Notes: generated by a model not told the origin, from the letters alone. A stretch of 64,000 bases of DNA from Chitinilyticum aquatile DSM 21506 (GCF_000430805.1 NZ_AUMS01000015.1:1-64000), one strand, 5' to 3'. Positions 17,961-28,387 are shown, counted from the stretch's first letter. Numbers and translations: made by a program.

Positions 17961-19082
17961 ATGTCCCAGTCTCCTGATCTTGACCACCGTCCGCGGATTC
18001 TGATCGTCGATGATTCCCGCATCGTCCGGGCGACCATCCGCAAGCATCTGGGCGAGTTGTATGAATTGCTGGAAGAAGCTGATGGCGAAGCCGGCTGGCG
18101 GCGCTTGCAGGCAGATGAGGATATCAGTCTGCTGATCTCCGATCTGACCATGCCCGAGCTTGACGGGATGGGGCTGCTCTCCCGTGTGCGTCAGCAGCCC
18201 GAGGAACGTTTCCAGTATCTGCCCGTCATCATCATTTCCGGTGAAGAAGATGAAGAAACACGGCGGCATTGCGTCGAATCCGGTGCCAATGACTTCATCA
18301 GCAAATCTACGGATCGTAGCGAAATGCTCGCGCGAGTCCGGGCCAATCTTGATTTGGCTGCAACGCGCCGCGAGCTTGCGGCCAGCCGTGCGCTGCAGGA
18401 ACAGCATGCACTGACTGACCATGCAACGGGTGTCGGTTCGTCAAACCTGATGGTGCTGCAGCTGGAGCAATCTCTGGCGTTTGCGATGCGCCACAACGGC
18501 GAAGTAACACTGCTGCTGCTTGAAGTGGATCATTTTCAGAGCCTGCGCGACAAGCTGGGCGAGCGGGCCGCCCAGCAGATGCTGGGCTTGCTGGCCAAGC
18601 TGCTTGAGGCCAAGCTGCGTCGTGAGGACACTCTGGCGCATCTCGAAGAAGCCCGTTTTGCCGTTGTATCACCCGCGACGACACTGACCGAGGCCCGCAT
18701 TCTCGCCGAGCGTTTGCGGCTTGCCATGGCCAATGCCAGAATCAACTTCCGCAGCGAGCAGCTCAATATCACGGGCAGTGTTGCGGTAGCGAACTCGTGG
18801 CACGACGATGCCGCAACGGCTTCCAGCCTGATTGGGGTTGCCACGACCCGGCTGTATGCCGAGGCCGGCCAGGATCGGGTCATCATGCCGGATGTGACTG
18901 CCGTGCGTACGGCAACGCCGCTGGTGGCCGAGGCCATTGTGATGCTGCACAAGGGTATGCGCCAGGAGGTCAGGGAGCACTTGCCTGCACTCATGCATAC
19001 CCTCTTGCCGCTGCTCGAGCTTGCCAATGAGGAAATGGACTTGGGGTGGTCCCTTGAGCGCCTGCGGGGTGGCGCCCGCTAG
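17961..19082 (+). CDS. Response regulator with degenerate GGDEF domain
   Basis: The 373-residue protein has an N-terminal receiver domain (residues about 10-130) with the acidic pair Asp17-Asp18, phosphoacceptor Asp61 (SDLTMPELDG) and the conserved Lys in DFISK, then a coiled linker and a GGDEF-like domain (about 165-330). The signature loop reads HLEEARFAVV instead of GGDEF, so it should not make c-di-GMP; it may bind a partner or nucleotide. The start MSQSPDLDHRPRILIVDD is preferred over upstream in-frame ATGs that lack a receiver match. It faces the EAL-CBS-GGDEF gene tail to tail with an 11-base gap, and the two may act in one signalling pathway (inference). Confidence 0.85.
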   Translation: MSQSPDLDHRPRILIVDDSRIVRATIRKHLGELYELLEEADGEAGWRRLQADEDISLLISDLTMPELDGMGLLSRVRQQPEERFQYLPVIIISGEEDEETRRHCVESGANDFISKSTDRSEMLARVRANLDLAATRRELAASRALQEQHALTDHATGVGSSNLMVLQLEQSLAFAMRHNGEVTLLLLEVDHFQSLRDKLGERAAQQMLGLLAKLLEAKLRREDTLAHLEEARFAVVSPATTLTEARILAERLRLAMANARINFRSEQLNITGSVAVANSWHDDAATASSLIGVATTRLYAEAGQDRVIMPDVTAVRTATPLVAEAIVMLHKGMRQEVREHLPALMHTLLPLLELANEEMDLGWSLERLRGGAR

Positions 19083-19093
19083 TTATGGGTGGC

Positions 19094-20995
19094 TCAGTGT
19101 GCCTGCAGGGCTGTATATTCAGTACCGGGAGTGTCGACAGGGAGGTAGCCTGTGCTGCCTGAGAGTGGGTGCCCGGTATGACTGCGCCGCTCGATAAAGA
19201 GACTGCATCCCTGTTGCCGTTTTGCCATCGTTTTGGCTGCACTGGCCTGGCTGGCCACTTCATGATGACTGCTTAAGGCGCTGCTGCGGATTTCCACTGC
19301 TCCCAGTGACAGGGCGGGCAGGGCGTGCCAGACTCGCTCGCCGCTGCGATTCAGCGCGTGATAGCCACCATCCTTGATGTGATCTTCCTGCAGGTGGGGC
19401 AGGATACTGCTGGCAAATTCCGCGAGAATGGCTTCACAACGCTCACGCCATTCTTCACTGCGCAGCAGCAGCACAAAATCATCGCCGCCGATATGGCCGA
19501 CAAAGTCGGTGCCGGGCTCCACCGCCTTTTTCAGAATCTGGCCAGTCATCTGCAGGATGTCGTCGCCCTTAGCGTAGCCATAGAGGTCGTTGTAGGGCTT
19601 GAAATGATCAAGATCGGCGTACACCGCAACAAAGTCTTGCCCCTTGTCCAGTAGTTGCTGAATGTGATTCTGGATGGGGACATTACCGGGGAGGCCGCTC
19701 AGCGGGTTGGCATACCGTGCTGCGGTGATTTGCAGTTCGGTGATGGCGCGCATCAGATCGCGGCCGGTGCCCATTCCCAGATACATGCCCTGATCAACCA
19801 GAATGAAGCCGTCTGCCAGATAGCGGTGCTCCCCCGAGCTGACCAGTAGTGACAACTCCTGCAGGCTCAGATTGTGCTCAACCTGCAATGGCGCGGGATC
19901 CATCAGCATGGTGCAGGGGCGCTGACCATGCAGTTCGCGGCTGTAGGGGCGGGCAAAATGTTCGATGAATTGATGCCGTTTCAAAAGGCCGATCGCGCGC
20001 CCATGCTGCACAACAGGCAGGGCATTCAAGTCGCCGTGAGTGGCGAACAGTTCGCACACATGCAGATTGCTGTCCTTGGGGCTGACTGTCGGTACATGAA
20101 CCAACAGGCTGCTGGCGATCACGGTGCCGGTGCGCTGCGGCGTCGCGGCCGGCGTACATATGTAACTGGTATTGAGCTCGGGTTTTTTCTGTGGCCGTCC
20201 CAGAAAATAACCCTGTCCAAGCCCTATCCCGATGCTGCGCACAACGTCCAGTTCCTGGGCGGATTCGATTCCTTCGGCGATGACCCGCGTGCCGGTATTG
20301 ACCGCAATGTGCTGGATCGAGCGCACGAACTGTCGCTTCTGCGCGTCGCCGGGTAGTCCCTGTATGAAGTATTTGTCGATCTTGACGAAATCGGGCCTGA
20401 TCTCGGACCAGAGACGCAGTGAGGAAAAGCCCTCGCCAAGGTCATCCAGTGCAATGCGGAATCCCATTTCCCGGTAGTGGCGAACAGCCTCGCGCAGCAG
20501 ATCATAATTGGCGATGGGCTGTGTTTCCGTCAGCTCGATGACTACGCGCTGCGGTGGCAGGCCAGCCTCTTGCAGCAGCTCCAGCGTTGCACCGGGGCGG
20601 TAATTCGGCAGGGTCAGGCAAACCGGGTTGATGTTCAGAAACAGCTTGCCGGGAAGATTTTCAGTCACGAAAGCACGGATGATCGCGCGGCGACAGGCGA
20701 AATCGAGTTCCGGTAGCAGACCGGTTTCTTCCGCGGTACGGAACAGATTGATCGGCGAATGCAGAAAGCTGTTCGACGGCCCGCGTATCAGGCCCTCGTG
20801 GCCGTAGGCGCGAGCCTCGTTCATGGCGGCAATGGGCTGGAAAAAAGCCGTCAGCTGCTGCCGGTCCAGAATGTTGATCAGGTCCGCGCGCAAATGTTCA
20901 ATACTGGGTACCGGTGTCATTCCTGCCGATTTGTCATATAACCGTAAAGGCATACCGTAACAAATCAGCATGACGGAGCGATGACAGTTCGGCAT
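19094..20995 (-). CDS. EAL-CBS-GGDEF cyclic-di-GMP protein
   Basis: A 633-residue cytoplasmic protein with an N-terminal EAL phosphodiesterase domain (about 25-270), a middle region resembling a CBS pair (about 285-420) and a C-terminal GGDEF domain (about 440-600). EAL catalytic residues are all present: EGLIR, LNINP, ELTE, LDDLGEG, VKIDK, IAEGIES. The GGDEF loop reads GGDDF, a permitted variant. So both synthesis and breakdown of c-di-GMP are possible. The first ATG has AGGA 8 bases upstream; a second at residue 26 (MTPVPSIEHL) also fits the domain start. It lies 37 bases behind nadE and may be co-transcribed. Confidence 0.88.
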   Translation of the reverse strand: MPNCHRSVMLICYGMPLRLYDKSAGMTPVPSIEHLRADLINILDRQQLTAFFQPIAAMNEARAYGHEGLIRGPSNSFLHSPINLFRTAEETGLLPELDFACRRAIIRAFVTENLPGKLFLNINPVCLTLPNYRPGATLELLQEAGLPPQRVVIELTETQPIANYDLLREAVRHYREMGFRIALDDLGEGFSSLRLWSEIRPDFVKIDKYFIQGLPGDAQKRQFVRSIQHIAVNTGTRVIAEGIESAQELDVVRSIGIGLGQGYFLGRPQKKPELNTSYICTPAATPQRTGTVIASSLLVHVPTVSPKDSNLHVCELFATHGDLNALPVVQHGRAIGLLKRHQFIEHFARPYSRELHGQRPCTMLMDPAPLQVEHNLSLQELSLLVSSGEHRYLADGFILVDQGMYLGMGTGRDLMRAITELQITAARYANPLSGLPGNVPIQNHIQQLLDKGQDFVAVYADLDHFKPYNDLYGYAKGDDILQMTGQILKKAVEPGTDFVGHIGGDDFVLLLRSEEWRERCEAILAEFASSILPHLQEDHIKDGGYHALNRSGERVWHALPALSLGAVEIRSSALSSHHEVASQASAAKTMAKRQQGCSLFIERRSHTGHPLSGSTGYLPVDTPGTEYTALQAH

Positions 20996-21032
20996 GACGT
21001 GATCCTGCCGGACTGTCAGTTGCGGAAAACCC

Positions 21033-22646
21033 TTACTCTAGGTATTTGCTCGTGATCGGCATGCGCCAGTCCTTGCCGAAGGCCCGCTGGGTGACCTTCG
21101 GACCGACCGGTGCCTGGCGGCGTTTATATTCGTTGATCTTCAAGAGGCGCACGACTTTCTTCACGTCGGCTTCCGGATAGCCTGCCGCGATAATGTCGGC
21201 AATGCTGCGGTTTTCCTCGACATACATGGCGAGGATGGCATCCAGCACCGCATAGTCCGGCAGGCTGTCCTGGTCTTTCTGGTCGGGGCGCAGCTCGGCC
21301 GACGGCGGGCGGGTGATGATGCGCTCTGGGATCACGCTGGCCTGCGGGTAGGCACTGGTCCGGTTGCGCCAGTTGGACAGGCGGTACACCAGCGTTTTCG
21401 CTACATCCTTCAGCACGGCAAAGCCACCGGCCATATCACCGTACAGCGTCGCGTAGCCGGTGGTCATTTCCGACTTGTTGCCCGTGGTCAGCACGAGCTT
21501 GCCGGTCTTGTTCGACAGCGCCATCAGGAGCGTGCCCCGGATGCGGCTTTGCAGGTTTTCCTCGGTCGTGTCCATGTCACGGCCGGCGAATTCATTCGCC
21601 AGCCCGGCCATGAATGCTTCATACATCGGCCAGATTTCGATTTCGGAATACTTGCAGCCAAGGCGCGCGATCATCTCGCGCGAATCGTCGACGGAAATAT
21701 CTGCGGTGTAGCGCGACGGCATCATCACAGCATGCACCTTGTCGGCGCCGAGCGCGTCGCAGGCGATCGCCAGCGTCAGTGCCGAGTCGATGCCACCCGA
21801 CAGACCCAGCAGCACGCCGGGGAAGCCGTTCTTGCCTATGTAATCCCGCACGCCGAGCACCAGCGCGCGATACACGGCTTCTTCGTCGGCGAGATCGTCC
21901 GCGCGGCTGGCCGCCTGCAGGTCGCCAGCCACGAAGTCGAGCAGCAGTTGTTCGCTGGCAAAGCCGGCGGCCTGCGCGACCACCTCGCCGGCCTTGTTCA
22001 GCGCGAAGGACTGGCCGTCGAATACCAGTTCGTCCTGCCCGCCGACCAGATTGCAGTAGGCGATGGCCATGCCGGTTTCCTCGACGCGCTCGCGCACGAC
22101 CTGCTGGCGGGTGGCTTCCTTGGCACGGTGGAAGGGCGAGGCATTCAGCACCAGCAGCAGTTCGGTGCCTTCATCGGCAGCGGCGGCCGCCGGCTCGGTG
22201 TCCCAGATGTCCTCGCAGATCGCGATGCCGACTTTCACTCCATTTTGTTCAAAGACCAGCGGCGCAAAGCCGGGGGTGAAGTAACGCACTTCATCGAATA
22301 CCGCGTCATTGGGCAGCAGCATCTTTTCATAGCGGCCCAGCACATTGCCGTCGCGAATCACGGACGCGGCATTGAAGACCTCGTCACCGGCCGCGTGCGG
22401 ATGGCCGACGACCAGGGTGATGCCGTCCAGCCGGTCGATGAATTCGCCGAGTTTCTGTTTGCACTCCGCCAGAAAGCTCGGGCGCAGCAGCAGGTCTTCC
22501 GGCGGGTAGCCGGTGAGCGCCAGTTCGGGCGTGACGATGATGTCGGCGCCAGCGGCGCGGGCTTGTTCCGCTGCGGCGAAAATCAGCGCGGTATTGCCGG
22601 CGAGGTCGCCAACGATGGGATTGATCTGGGCAAGGGCGATTTTCAT
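21033..22646 (-). CDS. nadE: Glutamine-dependent NAD+ synthetase
   Basis: NadE makes NAD+ from nicotinic acid adenine dinucleotide using glutamine as the ammonia source. The 537-residue protein has an N-terminal nitrilase-type glutaminase domain with the Glu-Lys-Cys triad (TPELALTGYPPEDL, YEKMLLP, GIAICEDIWD) and a C-terminal synthetase domain with the P-loop LGLSGGIDSALTLAIACDAL. The start MKIALAQINPIVGDLAGN is the conserved one. A repeat element separates it from ftsK upstream on the same strand. Confidence 0.95.
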   Translation of the reverse strand: MKIALAQINPIVGDLAGNTALIFAAAEQARAAGADIIVTPELALTGYPPEDLLLRPSFLAECKQKLGEFIDRLDGITLVVGHPHAAGDEVFNAASVIRDGNVLGRYEKMLLPNDAVFDEVRYFTPGFAPLVFEQNGVKVGIAICEDIWDTEPAAAAADEGTELLLVLNASPFHRAKEATRQQVVRERVEETGMAIAYCNLVGGQDELVFDGQSFALNKAGEVVAQAAGFASEQLLLDFVAGDLQAASRADDLADEEAVYRALVLGVRDYIGKNGFPGVLLGLSGGIDSALTLAIACDALGADKVHAVMMPSRYTADISVDDSREMIARLGCKYSEIEIWPMYEAFMAGLANEFAGRDMDTTEENLQSRIRGTLLMALSNKTGKLVLTTGNKSEMTTGYATLYGDMAGGFAVLKDVAKTLVYRLSNWRNRTSAYPQASVIPERIITRPPSAELRPDQKDQDSLPDYAVLDAILAMYVEENRSIADIIAAGYPEADVKKVVRLLKINEYKRRQAPVGPKVTQRAFGKDWRMPITSKYLE

Positions 22647-22681
22647 CGTGTTCGTCCATGCAGCAATTGCTGCGTTATGTT

Positions 22682-22740
22682 GGGTATTGCTCTGTAGCCA
22701 TTTAAAATAAATGGCTTTGGCTATATATGTTTATGGGTAT
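22682..22740 (+). repeat. GGGTAT-N5-TGTAGCC repeat, copy A
   Basis: GGGTAT (22682), five bases, TGTAGCC (22693-22699), then a perfect 9-bp inverted repeat (AGCCATTTA 22696-22704 with TAAATGGCT 22708-22716) and a second GGGTAT at 22735 that abuts the ftsK stop. Spacing between the two GGGTAT boxes (53 bases) is the same as in copy B, and the first half aligns well with copy D. Confidence 0.6.
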
Positions 22741-25700
22741 TATTCGCGACCGGGTGCGAGTACCGTACGGTTGCCGTTGCTTTCCATGCCGCTGACAAGA
22801 CCCGCAGCTTCCATCTGCTCGATCAGCCGTGCGGCGCGGTTGTAGCCGATTCTGAGCTGTCTTTGCACGCTCGAAATCGATGCGCGGCGGCTTTTCAGTA
22901 CAAAGGCCACGGCTTCATCGTAGAGCGGGTCGCTTTCGTCTCCGCCCTCGCTACCGCCGGCCGATCCGCTCCCCGCGCTTTCGGCATCAAAACCACCATT
23001 CAGGATGCCGTCGACGTAGTCGGGCTCGCCGAATTGTTTCAGATACTCGACGACGTGATGCACCTCATCATCCGCGACAAAGGCGCCGTGCACGCGCTGC
23101 GGGTAGCCGGTGCCCGGCGGCAGGTAGAGCATGTCGCCCTGGCCCAGCAAGGCTTCCGCGCCCATCTGGTCCAGAATCGTGCGGCTGTCGACCTTGCTTG
23201 ATACCTGGAAGGCGATGCGCGTCGGAATATTGGCCTTGATCAGCCCGGTGATCACGTCCACCGACGGCCGCTGGGTGGCGAGGATCAGGTGGATACCGGC
23301 CGCGCGTGCCTTTTGTGCCAGCCGCGCGATCAATTCCTCGATCTTCTTGCCGGCCACCATCATCAAGTCGGCGAACTCGTCGACCACCACCACGATAAAC
23401 GGCAGGTGCTCCAGCGGCTCCGGATTATCCGGCGTCAGCGTGAACGGGTTGGTGAGCTTCTGGCCCAGCTTTTCGGCGTCCTTGATCTTGGCGTTGTAGC
23501 CGGCCAGATTGCGCACGCCCAGATGGCTCATCAGCCGGTAGCGCTTTTCCATCTCGGCCACGCACCAGTTCAGCGCATTGGCGGCCAGCTTCATGTCGGT
23601 GACGACCGGCGCCAGCAGGTGCGGGATGTTGTCGTAGATGGACAGCTCCAGCATCTTCGGGTCGATCATGATGAAGCGCACTTCGTCCGGCGTCGCCTTG
23701 TAGAGCATCGACAGGATCATCGCATTCACGCCGACCGACTTGCCCGAGCCGGTGGTGCCGGCGACCAAGAGGTGCGGCGCCTTGGCCAGATCGGTGACGA
23801 TGGGTTTGCCGGTGATGTCCTTGCCGAGCGCCAGGGTGAGTTTGGAGTGCGAGCCGGCGAACACCTCGTCGCGCAGGATTTCCGAGAGGCGGATCATCTG
23901 CCGGGTCGGATTGGGCAATTCCAGCCCCATGCAGGTCTTGCCAGGGATGGTTTCCACCACGCGGATCGACACCAGCCCCAGCGCGCGCGCCAGATCCTTC
24001 ATCAGGTTGACGATCTGGCTGCCGCGCACGCCAGTGGCCGGCTCGATTTCGTAGCGGGTGACGACGGGGCCGGCGATGGCGTCGAGTACGCTGGCTTTCA
24101 CCTTGAACTCGGCGAGCTTTTCTTCGATGACGATGCCACGCTCGATCAGCTCGTCATCGCTCATGCGTGTGAGCTGGGCGCTGGCTGCCTGCAGCAGATC
24201 CAGCGGCGGCAGGATGCTGTCGTCGTAGGACGGACGCGGCGCAAGAGGTGTTGCCGGCGCTGTGTCGAGTACGGTGAAAACAGGCGTGCTGGCGACAGGA
24301 AATTCGGCCAGGCTGCTTTCGAGTTCGGCAATCCGGTGGCTGATTTCCGCCGTTCCCGGCTCGGGCGCAGCCTGACGCACTAACGGAGCCTGAGGGGGTA
24401 TTTCCGTCAACGAGCTGGCTGGATGGACATGGGGGGGCTGCGAAGGGGCGGGGTGCCCTACGGTCGCCGCGAAGAGGGGCGCGACGGGCGTGTCCATTGC
24501 CGGCGCGAATCGTGGTGTTACAGGTTCTGCTGCCAGGGGGAGCTCGTCGGGCAATTCCGGCGGAGCCAGTTGCAGCTCCGGGCTGGTGGGTGCAAGCAGC
24601 AGCGTGTCCGCGATGAGGGTTGGTGCCGGCTCCTGCGGCAGCAGGCTGAGTTCCGCGGCCTGTGCGGCCTGTGAGCTGACCGGTTCCGGCGCGGCGGGGG
24701 GGGCGGGAGGCGGAGTCAGGACACGGCTGATCGTCACGATTTCCCGTTTTGAGGGTATCGGGCTGGACACTTTGTCCGGCAAGGGCTGTGGCGCGATACG
24801 TGGTTTTGTCTCTGCCTTGCTCTGCGCAGGTTCCGGCGGCCGGCGGCCGTGTATGGCGTTCAGGCGCTGGCGCACTTCGTTCGGATCAATCAGCGGGAGC
24901 GGCGCCTGGCCTGCCGGCTTGGCGCTGGTCGGCCGGGTGCCTCGCCGGCTGAGGCTGACCTGTTCCATGTTGCTGACAATCTGGCGATGATCAATAACAG
25001 GGAGTGGCTTGCTGTTCGTCGCCGACGTTTCCGTCACGCGCGCGGTGGTTGGCCGGGCTTGGGGTACGCTGATTTCTGCCAGCGTCAATTCCGGTGCTGG
25101 TGGCGGTGTTACTGCTGCGGGTTGTGCGGGGTGGCCGGTGCGCACAGGTGTGGCTGTCGTGCGCCGCTGCGGGCGCGATTCCGTTGCCGTCCTGGGGGCT
25201 TCAGGCGTGACGGGGCGCATCGCTGGAGCGGGGCGTGGCGGTGCCGGTTTCATGGGCTTGGCGGCTGGCGGTTTAATTGCTGCTGAAGTCGCTGCGGCAG
25301 CCGGTTTTGTTTTTTCTGGAGTGAGGGGTAAATCTTTTGGCTTGCGACTGGCAATGCTGCGCACTCCGCGCCAGCCGTCTTCGCACAGAAAGCCGATTTC
25401 TTCGATGATGTGTGCCCAGTCGCGCTGGCGCCAGAGCGGGACAGCCAGAGCAAATGCGGCCCCCAGCAGAACCAGCCCGAGCAGACGGCTTGAGCCATTG
25501 TGGCCGTTGCTCAGCCAGGCTGTCAGAATGGGCTCGCCACTGGTGCGCAGCATGCCTTCGCCGATCAGTAGCCCGCAAAACAGTACCATGACGCCGCAAG
25601 CGGCACGCCAGTCGCTCCGGCGTGTGTGCTGACGCGGATAGGCGCGCTCAGCCAGAACGACGACCAGCAGCCAGCCGCTCCAGCCCAGCCAGTGGTTCAG

Positions 25701-25802
25701 TCCGAAGCCCATCAGCACGACCAGCAGCAGGCTGAGTGCCAGCCATAGCCAGCGAGGGCTGGGCGGGCGGGCGGGGGAGGGCAGGTGAGGCGCGTCGTGC
25801 AT
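22740..25802 (-). CDS. ftsK: DNA translocase FtsK
   Basis: FtsK couples chromosome dimer resolution by XerCD to septation. The 1020-residue protein has four predicted N-terminal membrane helices (about 17-140), a long Pro/Ala-rich linker (about 155-540), the motor with Walker A ([12 protein letters not shown]) and Walker B ([14 protein letters not shown]), and a C-terminal winged-helix gamma domain ([20 protein letters not shown]) for reading KOPS sites. The linker coding region contains runs of seven and eight C on the coding strand. xerC and xerD are both elsewhere in this window. The ATG lacks a strong ribosome site. Confidence 0.95.
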   Translation of the reverse strand: MHDAPHLPSPARPPSPRWLWLALSLLLVVLMGFGLNHWLGWSGWLLVVVLAERAYPRQHTRRSDWRAACGVMVLFCGLLIGEGMLRTSGEPILTAWLSNGHNGSSRLLGLVLLGAAFALAVPLWRQRDWAHIIEEIGFLCEDGWRGVRSIASRKPKDLPLTPEKTKPAAAATSAAIKPPAAKPMKPAPPRPAPAMRPVTPEAPRTATESRPQRRTTATPVRTGHPAQPAAVTPPPAPELTLAEISVPQARPTTARVTETSATNSKPLPVIDHRQIVSNMEQVSLSRRGTRPTSAKPAGQAPLPLIDPNEVRQRLNAIHGRRPPEPAQSKAETKPRIAPQPLPDKVSSPIPSKREIVTISRVLTPPPAPPAAPEPVSSQAAQAAELSLLPQEPAPTLIADTLLLAPTSPELQLAPPELPDELPLAAEPVTPRFAPAMDTPVAPLFAATVGHPAPSQPPHVHPASSLTEIPPQAPLVRQAAPEPGTAEISHRIAELESSLAEFPVASTPVFTVLDTAPATPLAPRPSYDDSILPPLDLLQAASAQLTRMSDDELIERGIVIEEKLAEFKVKASVLDAIAGPVVTRYEIEPATGVRGSQIVNLMKDLARALGLVSIRVVETIPGKTCMGLELPNPTRQMIRLSEILRDEVFAGSHSKLTLALGKDITGKPIVTDLAKAPHLLVAGTTGSGKSVGVNAMILSMLYKATPDEVRFIMIDPKMLELSIYDNIPHLLAPVVTDMKLAANALNWCVAEMEKRYRLMSHLGVRNLAGYNAKIKDAEKLGQKLTNPFTLTPDNPEPLEHLPFIVVVVDEFADLMMVAGKKIEELIARLAQKARAAGIHLILATQRPSVDVITGLIKANIPTRIAFQVSSKVDSRTILDQMGAEALLGQGDMLYLPPGTGYPQRVHGAFVADDEVHHVVEYLKQFGEPDYVDGILNGGFDAESAGSGSAGGSEGGDESDPLYDEAVAFVLKSRRASISSVQRQLRIGYNRAARLIEQMEAAGLVSGMESNGNRTVLAPGRE

Positions 25803-25971
25803 GAAAACCCGGTGCAGGCGAAAAACAACCCGGTATTATCCCCCGCCGATGGCGGGCTGCCAATCGCCGCCGGAGATGTTGCCGAACTTGCCACGTGACA
25901 GTCAGTAAGCCTACCATCGAAGAGAGGCTCGGGCGCGTGCCCTGGTCGCCAACGTCAAAAGAAGAACGGCC

Positions 25972-26715
25972 ATGATCAATTCCTACAATAAACCGATCGG
26001 TGTCATCGACGATGACGAAGCCCTGAACATTGTCAACAATGCTGTCCTGCGCCTGTGGGATACCGTTGATGAACTCTCCCGGCTGCGCCCTGCGCATACG
26101 CCGGACTACCATGTGACCATTTTTGGTTCTGCCCGCATCCAGGAAGGGACGCCGGCCTACGAGGCGGTCAAGCAACTGGCCAGCGAACTGGCTGCGATGG
26201 GATGCCGCATCGTCACCGGTGGCGGCCCCGGCCTGATGCAGGCTGCGAATGAAGGCGCCTGTCATGGCGCACCGGATCACCCGGAGGCCTCGGTGGGTAT
26301 CCGCATTGATCTCGACTTCGAGCAGGAAGTGAATGATTTTGTCGGCCATGTGTTCGAGCACAAGACCTTCTTCTCGCGCCTGCATCACTTCATCATGCGC
26401 TCGAACGCCTTTATCGTGACGCCGGGCGGCATCGGTACGCTGCTGGAGCTGTCGATGGTCTGGCAGCTGCTGCAGGTGCGCAAGCTCTACGACACGCCGC
26501 TGATTCTGGTTGGTGAAATGTGGCACGAGCTGGTCGACTGGTCGCGGCTGTTCATGGTGGACAATGGTGCCGGTCTTGCCAGTCCGGTGGATATGCAGAT
26601 TCCGGTCGTGGTCGACAGCATCGAGGATGCGGTACACCTGATCCGCGAGCATCATGCCAAATGGCAGGCGGTGGATCGCGAGCTGAAGCCGTTGCGGACT
26701 TCACCACCGCGTTAA
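25972..26715 (+). CDS. LOG-family protein (TIGR00730-like nucleotide phosphoribohydrolase)
   Basis: The 247-residue product carries the two signatures of the LOG / former lysine-decarboxylase family: GGGPGLMQAANEGA in the first half and TPGGIGTLLE in the second. Members hydrolyse nucleoside 5'-monophosphates to base and ribose phosphate (cytokinin-riboside phosphate in plants, purine/pyrimidine nucleotides in PpnN). The residues of the PGGxGTxxE motif are intact, so it should be active; its exact substrate is not deducible. It is divergent from ftsK (169 bases between starts) and ends at a bidirectional terminator shared with mltD. Confidence 0.85.
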   Translation: MINSYNKPIGVIDDDEALNIVNNAVLRLWDTVDELSRLRPAHTPDYHVTIFGSARIQEGTPAYEAVKQLASELAAMGCRIVTGGGPGLMQAANEGACHGAPDHPEASVGIRIDLDFEQEVNDFVGHVFEHKTFFSRLHHFIMRSNAFIVTPGGIGTLLELSMVWQLLQVRKLYDTPLILVGEMWHELVDWSRLFMVDNGAGLASPVDMQIPVVVDSIEDAVHLIREHHAKWQAVDRELKPLRTSPPR

Positions 26716-26740
26716 GCGTAATATTGGAGTGGGATACAAG

Positions 26741-26768
26741 ACAAAACCCCGCCAAGGCGGGGTTTTGT
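26741..26768. terminator. Bidirectional terminator between the LOG gene and mltD
   Basis: ACAAAACCCCGCC and GGCGGGGTTTTGT form a perfect 13-bp stem with an AA loop between two convergent genes. A and T runs on both sides suit both directions. Confidence 0.88.
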
Positions 26769-26785
26769 CTTCGGTGTGTGCCGGA

Positions 26786-28387
26786 TCAGTTATTGATGAC
26801 CAGCAGGGTTCCGGGTTGCAGAGTGGTCTTGCGGCTGGCGTTATTCCAGCGCAGCAGGTCATTGGTTGCAACGTTGTAGCGTTTGGCGACCGAGCTGAAG
26901 GTGTCGCCGCGGCGGGCAACATACTGCTTGCTGTCATTGGCGGATTTGCTGCTCTGCGACGCGTTGCTGTTGGCGGCAACCTTGAGTATCTGTCCACTGG
27001 ACAGTCGGGTGGATTTCATGCCGTTCAGCTGCTGTAGTTCGTCCAGGCTCATGCCGTGGCGTCTGGCAATACTGTATGCCGTGTCGCCTTTGGCAACCCG
27101 GTAGGTGGCCGTGCTGCTGCGCTCAGCCTGGACAATCGGCTGAACCTTGCGGGGCGCATCGTTGGCGCCGGTATCCACCGGCTCCGCCTTGCGGTTGGCA
27201 GACAGTGCGGCCAGGGTCTGGCGATCGGACACGTCGAGGTGGTCGACCTTGGGTACCAGAATGGTCTGACCGCGCGCGATATTTTCCCGTTCGGCGATTT
27301 CATTGATGTCGCGCAGCTCGTCAACGGTAATGCCGAACTGGGTGGCCAGTGCCGCAAAGCTTTCGCCCTGGTGGGTGACATACGGCTGCCAGCTCAGCAG
27401 CGGTTTGTCATAGGTGCGCAGGTTTTCGTTGAAAATGGCGACGCGATCCAGCGGCAGCACCAGCTGACGGTCATCCTTGTGGGCGATGACCGGCCGGATG
27501 AAGCCTGGGTTGAGCTTCAGCAGTTCGTCGACCGGAATCTGTGCCAGCTCGGCGGCAACTTTCACATCCATGTGCTTGCCGGGCTGCAGTGTGGCGAAAT
27601 AGGGCTGGTTGGGAATGCTCTTGAGCGTGACGCCATAGGCTGCCGGGTTGGCAATGATGTTGCGGATGGCCAGCAGCTTCGGGACATAGTTGCGGGTTTC
27701 GTCCGGCATGCGCAGGTCGGCGAACGACGTGGGGTTGCCCGCGCTGGCATTGCGGTCCACCGCGCGCTTGACGGCATTTTCACCCCAGTTGTACGAGGCC
27801 AGCGCCAGTTGCCAGTCATCGAACATGCCGTGCAGCGTATCGAGGTAATCCAGTGCAGCGCCGGTGGCGGCAACGACGTCGCGGCGGCCGTCATACCACC
27901 AGGTTCGTTCGAGCCCGTAGTGCTTGCCGGTTTCCGGAATGAACTGCCACATGCCCGCCGCGCGGGCTGGTGATTCGGCGCGCGGATTGTAGGCGGACTC
28001 GATCATTGGCAGCAGGGCGATTTCCATCGGCATGCCGCGTTTTTCGACTTCATCGACAACGAAGTACAGATAGCGGTTGCCGCGCTCGACAATCCGGTTC
28101 AGATAGTCTGGCCGGGCGGCATAGTAGTTTTCCCACTTTTCAACCAGCGGGTGATCCAGTTCGGGAATCTGGAAGCCCACGCGGATGCGGGCCCAGAGGT
28201 CGTCGTAGCGGGCGATGTCGGCGCTGCCGAAGAGGGCGTCACGCACAGCCAGGGTGTCCGAGCCGATGACGAAATTCGGGTTTTTCAGCTGGTAATCCAG
28301 ACGGATTGGGGCATCTTCGGCGTGACCCGCGCTCGCCACGAAGGCAAGCAATGCACCGGTCAGGATGGAAGTCAGGCTGGCGCGCAT
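26786..28387 (-). CDS. mltD: Lytic murein transglycosylase D with three LysM domains
   Basis: MltD cleaves glycan strands of peptidoglycan. The start was placed at MRASLTSILTGALLAFVASA, which gives a signal peptide (cleavage near GHA-ED); the longer upstream frame has no signal. The 533-residue precursor has an SLT domain with the catalytic Glu in LLPMIESAYNPRAESPARAAG and the AGMWQFIP motif, then three LysM repeats (YVTHQGESFAALATQFGI, YRVAKGDTAYSIARRHGM, YVARRGDTFSSVAKRYNV). No lipobox cysteine is present, unlike E. coli MltD, so it should be periplasmic. It follows gloB on the same strand after about 80 bases. Confidence 0.93.
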   Translation of the reverse strand: MRASLTSILTGALLAFVASAGHAEDAPIRLDYQLKNPNFVIGSDTLAVRDALFGSADIARYDDLWARIRVGFQIPELDHPLVEKWENYYAARPDYLNRIVERGNRYLYFVVDEVEKRGMPMEIALLPMIESAYNPRAESPARAAGMWQFIPETGKHYGLERTWWYDGRRDVVAATGAALDYLDTLHGMFDDWQLALASYNWGENAVKRAVDRNASAGNPTSFADLRMPDETRNYVPKLLAIRNIIANPAAYGVTLKSIPNQPYFATLQPGKHMDVKVAAELAQIPVDELLKLNPGFIRPVIAHKDDRQLVLPLDRVAIFNENLRTYDKPLLSWQPYVTHQGESFAALATQFGITVDELRDINEIAERENIARGQTILVPKVDHLDVSDRQTLAALSANRKAEPVDTGANDAPRKVQPIVQAERSSTATYRVAKGDTAYSIARRHGMSLDELQQLNGMKSTRLSSGQILKVAANSNASQSSKSANDSKQYVARRGDTFSSVAKRYNVATNDLLRWNNASRKTTLQPGTLLVINN

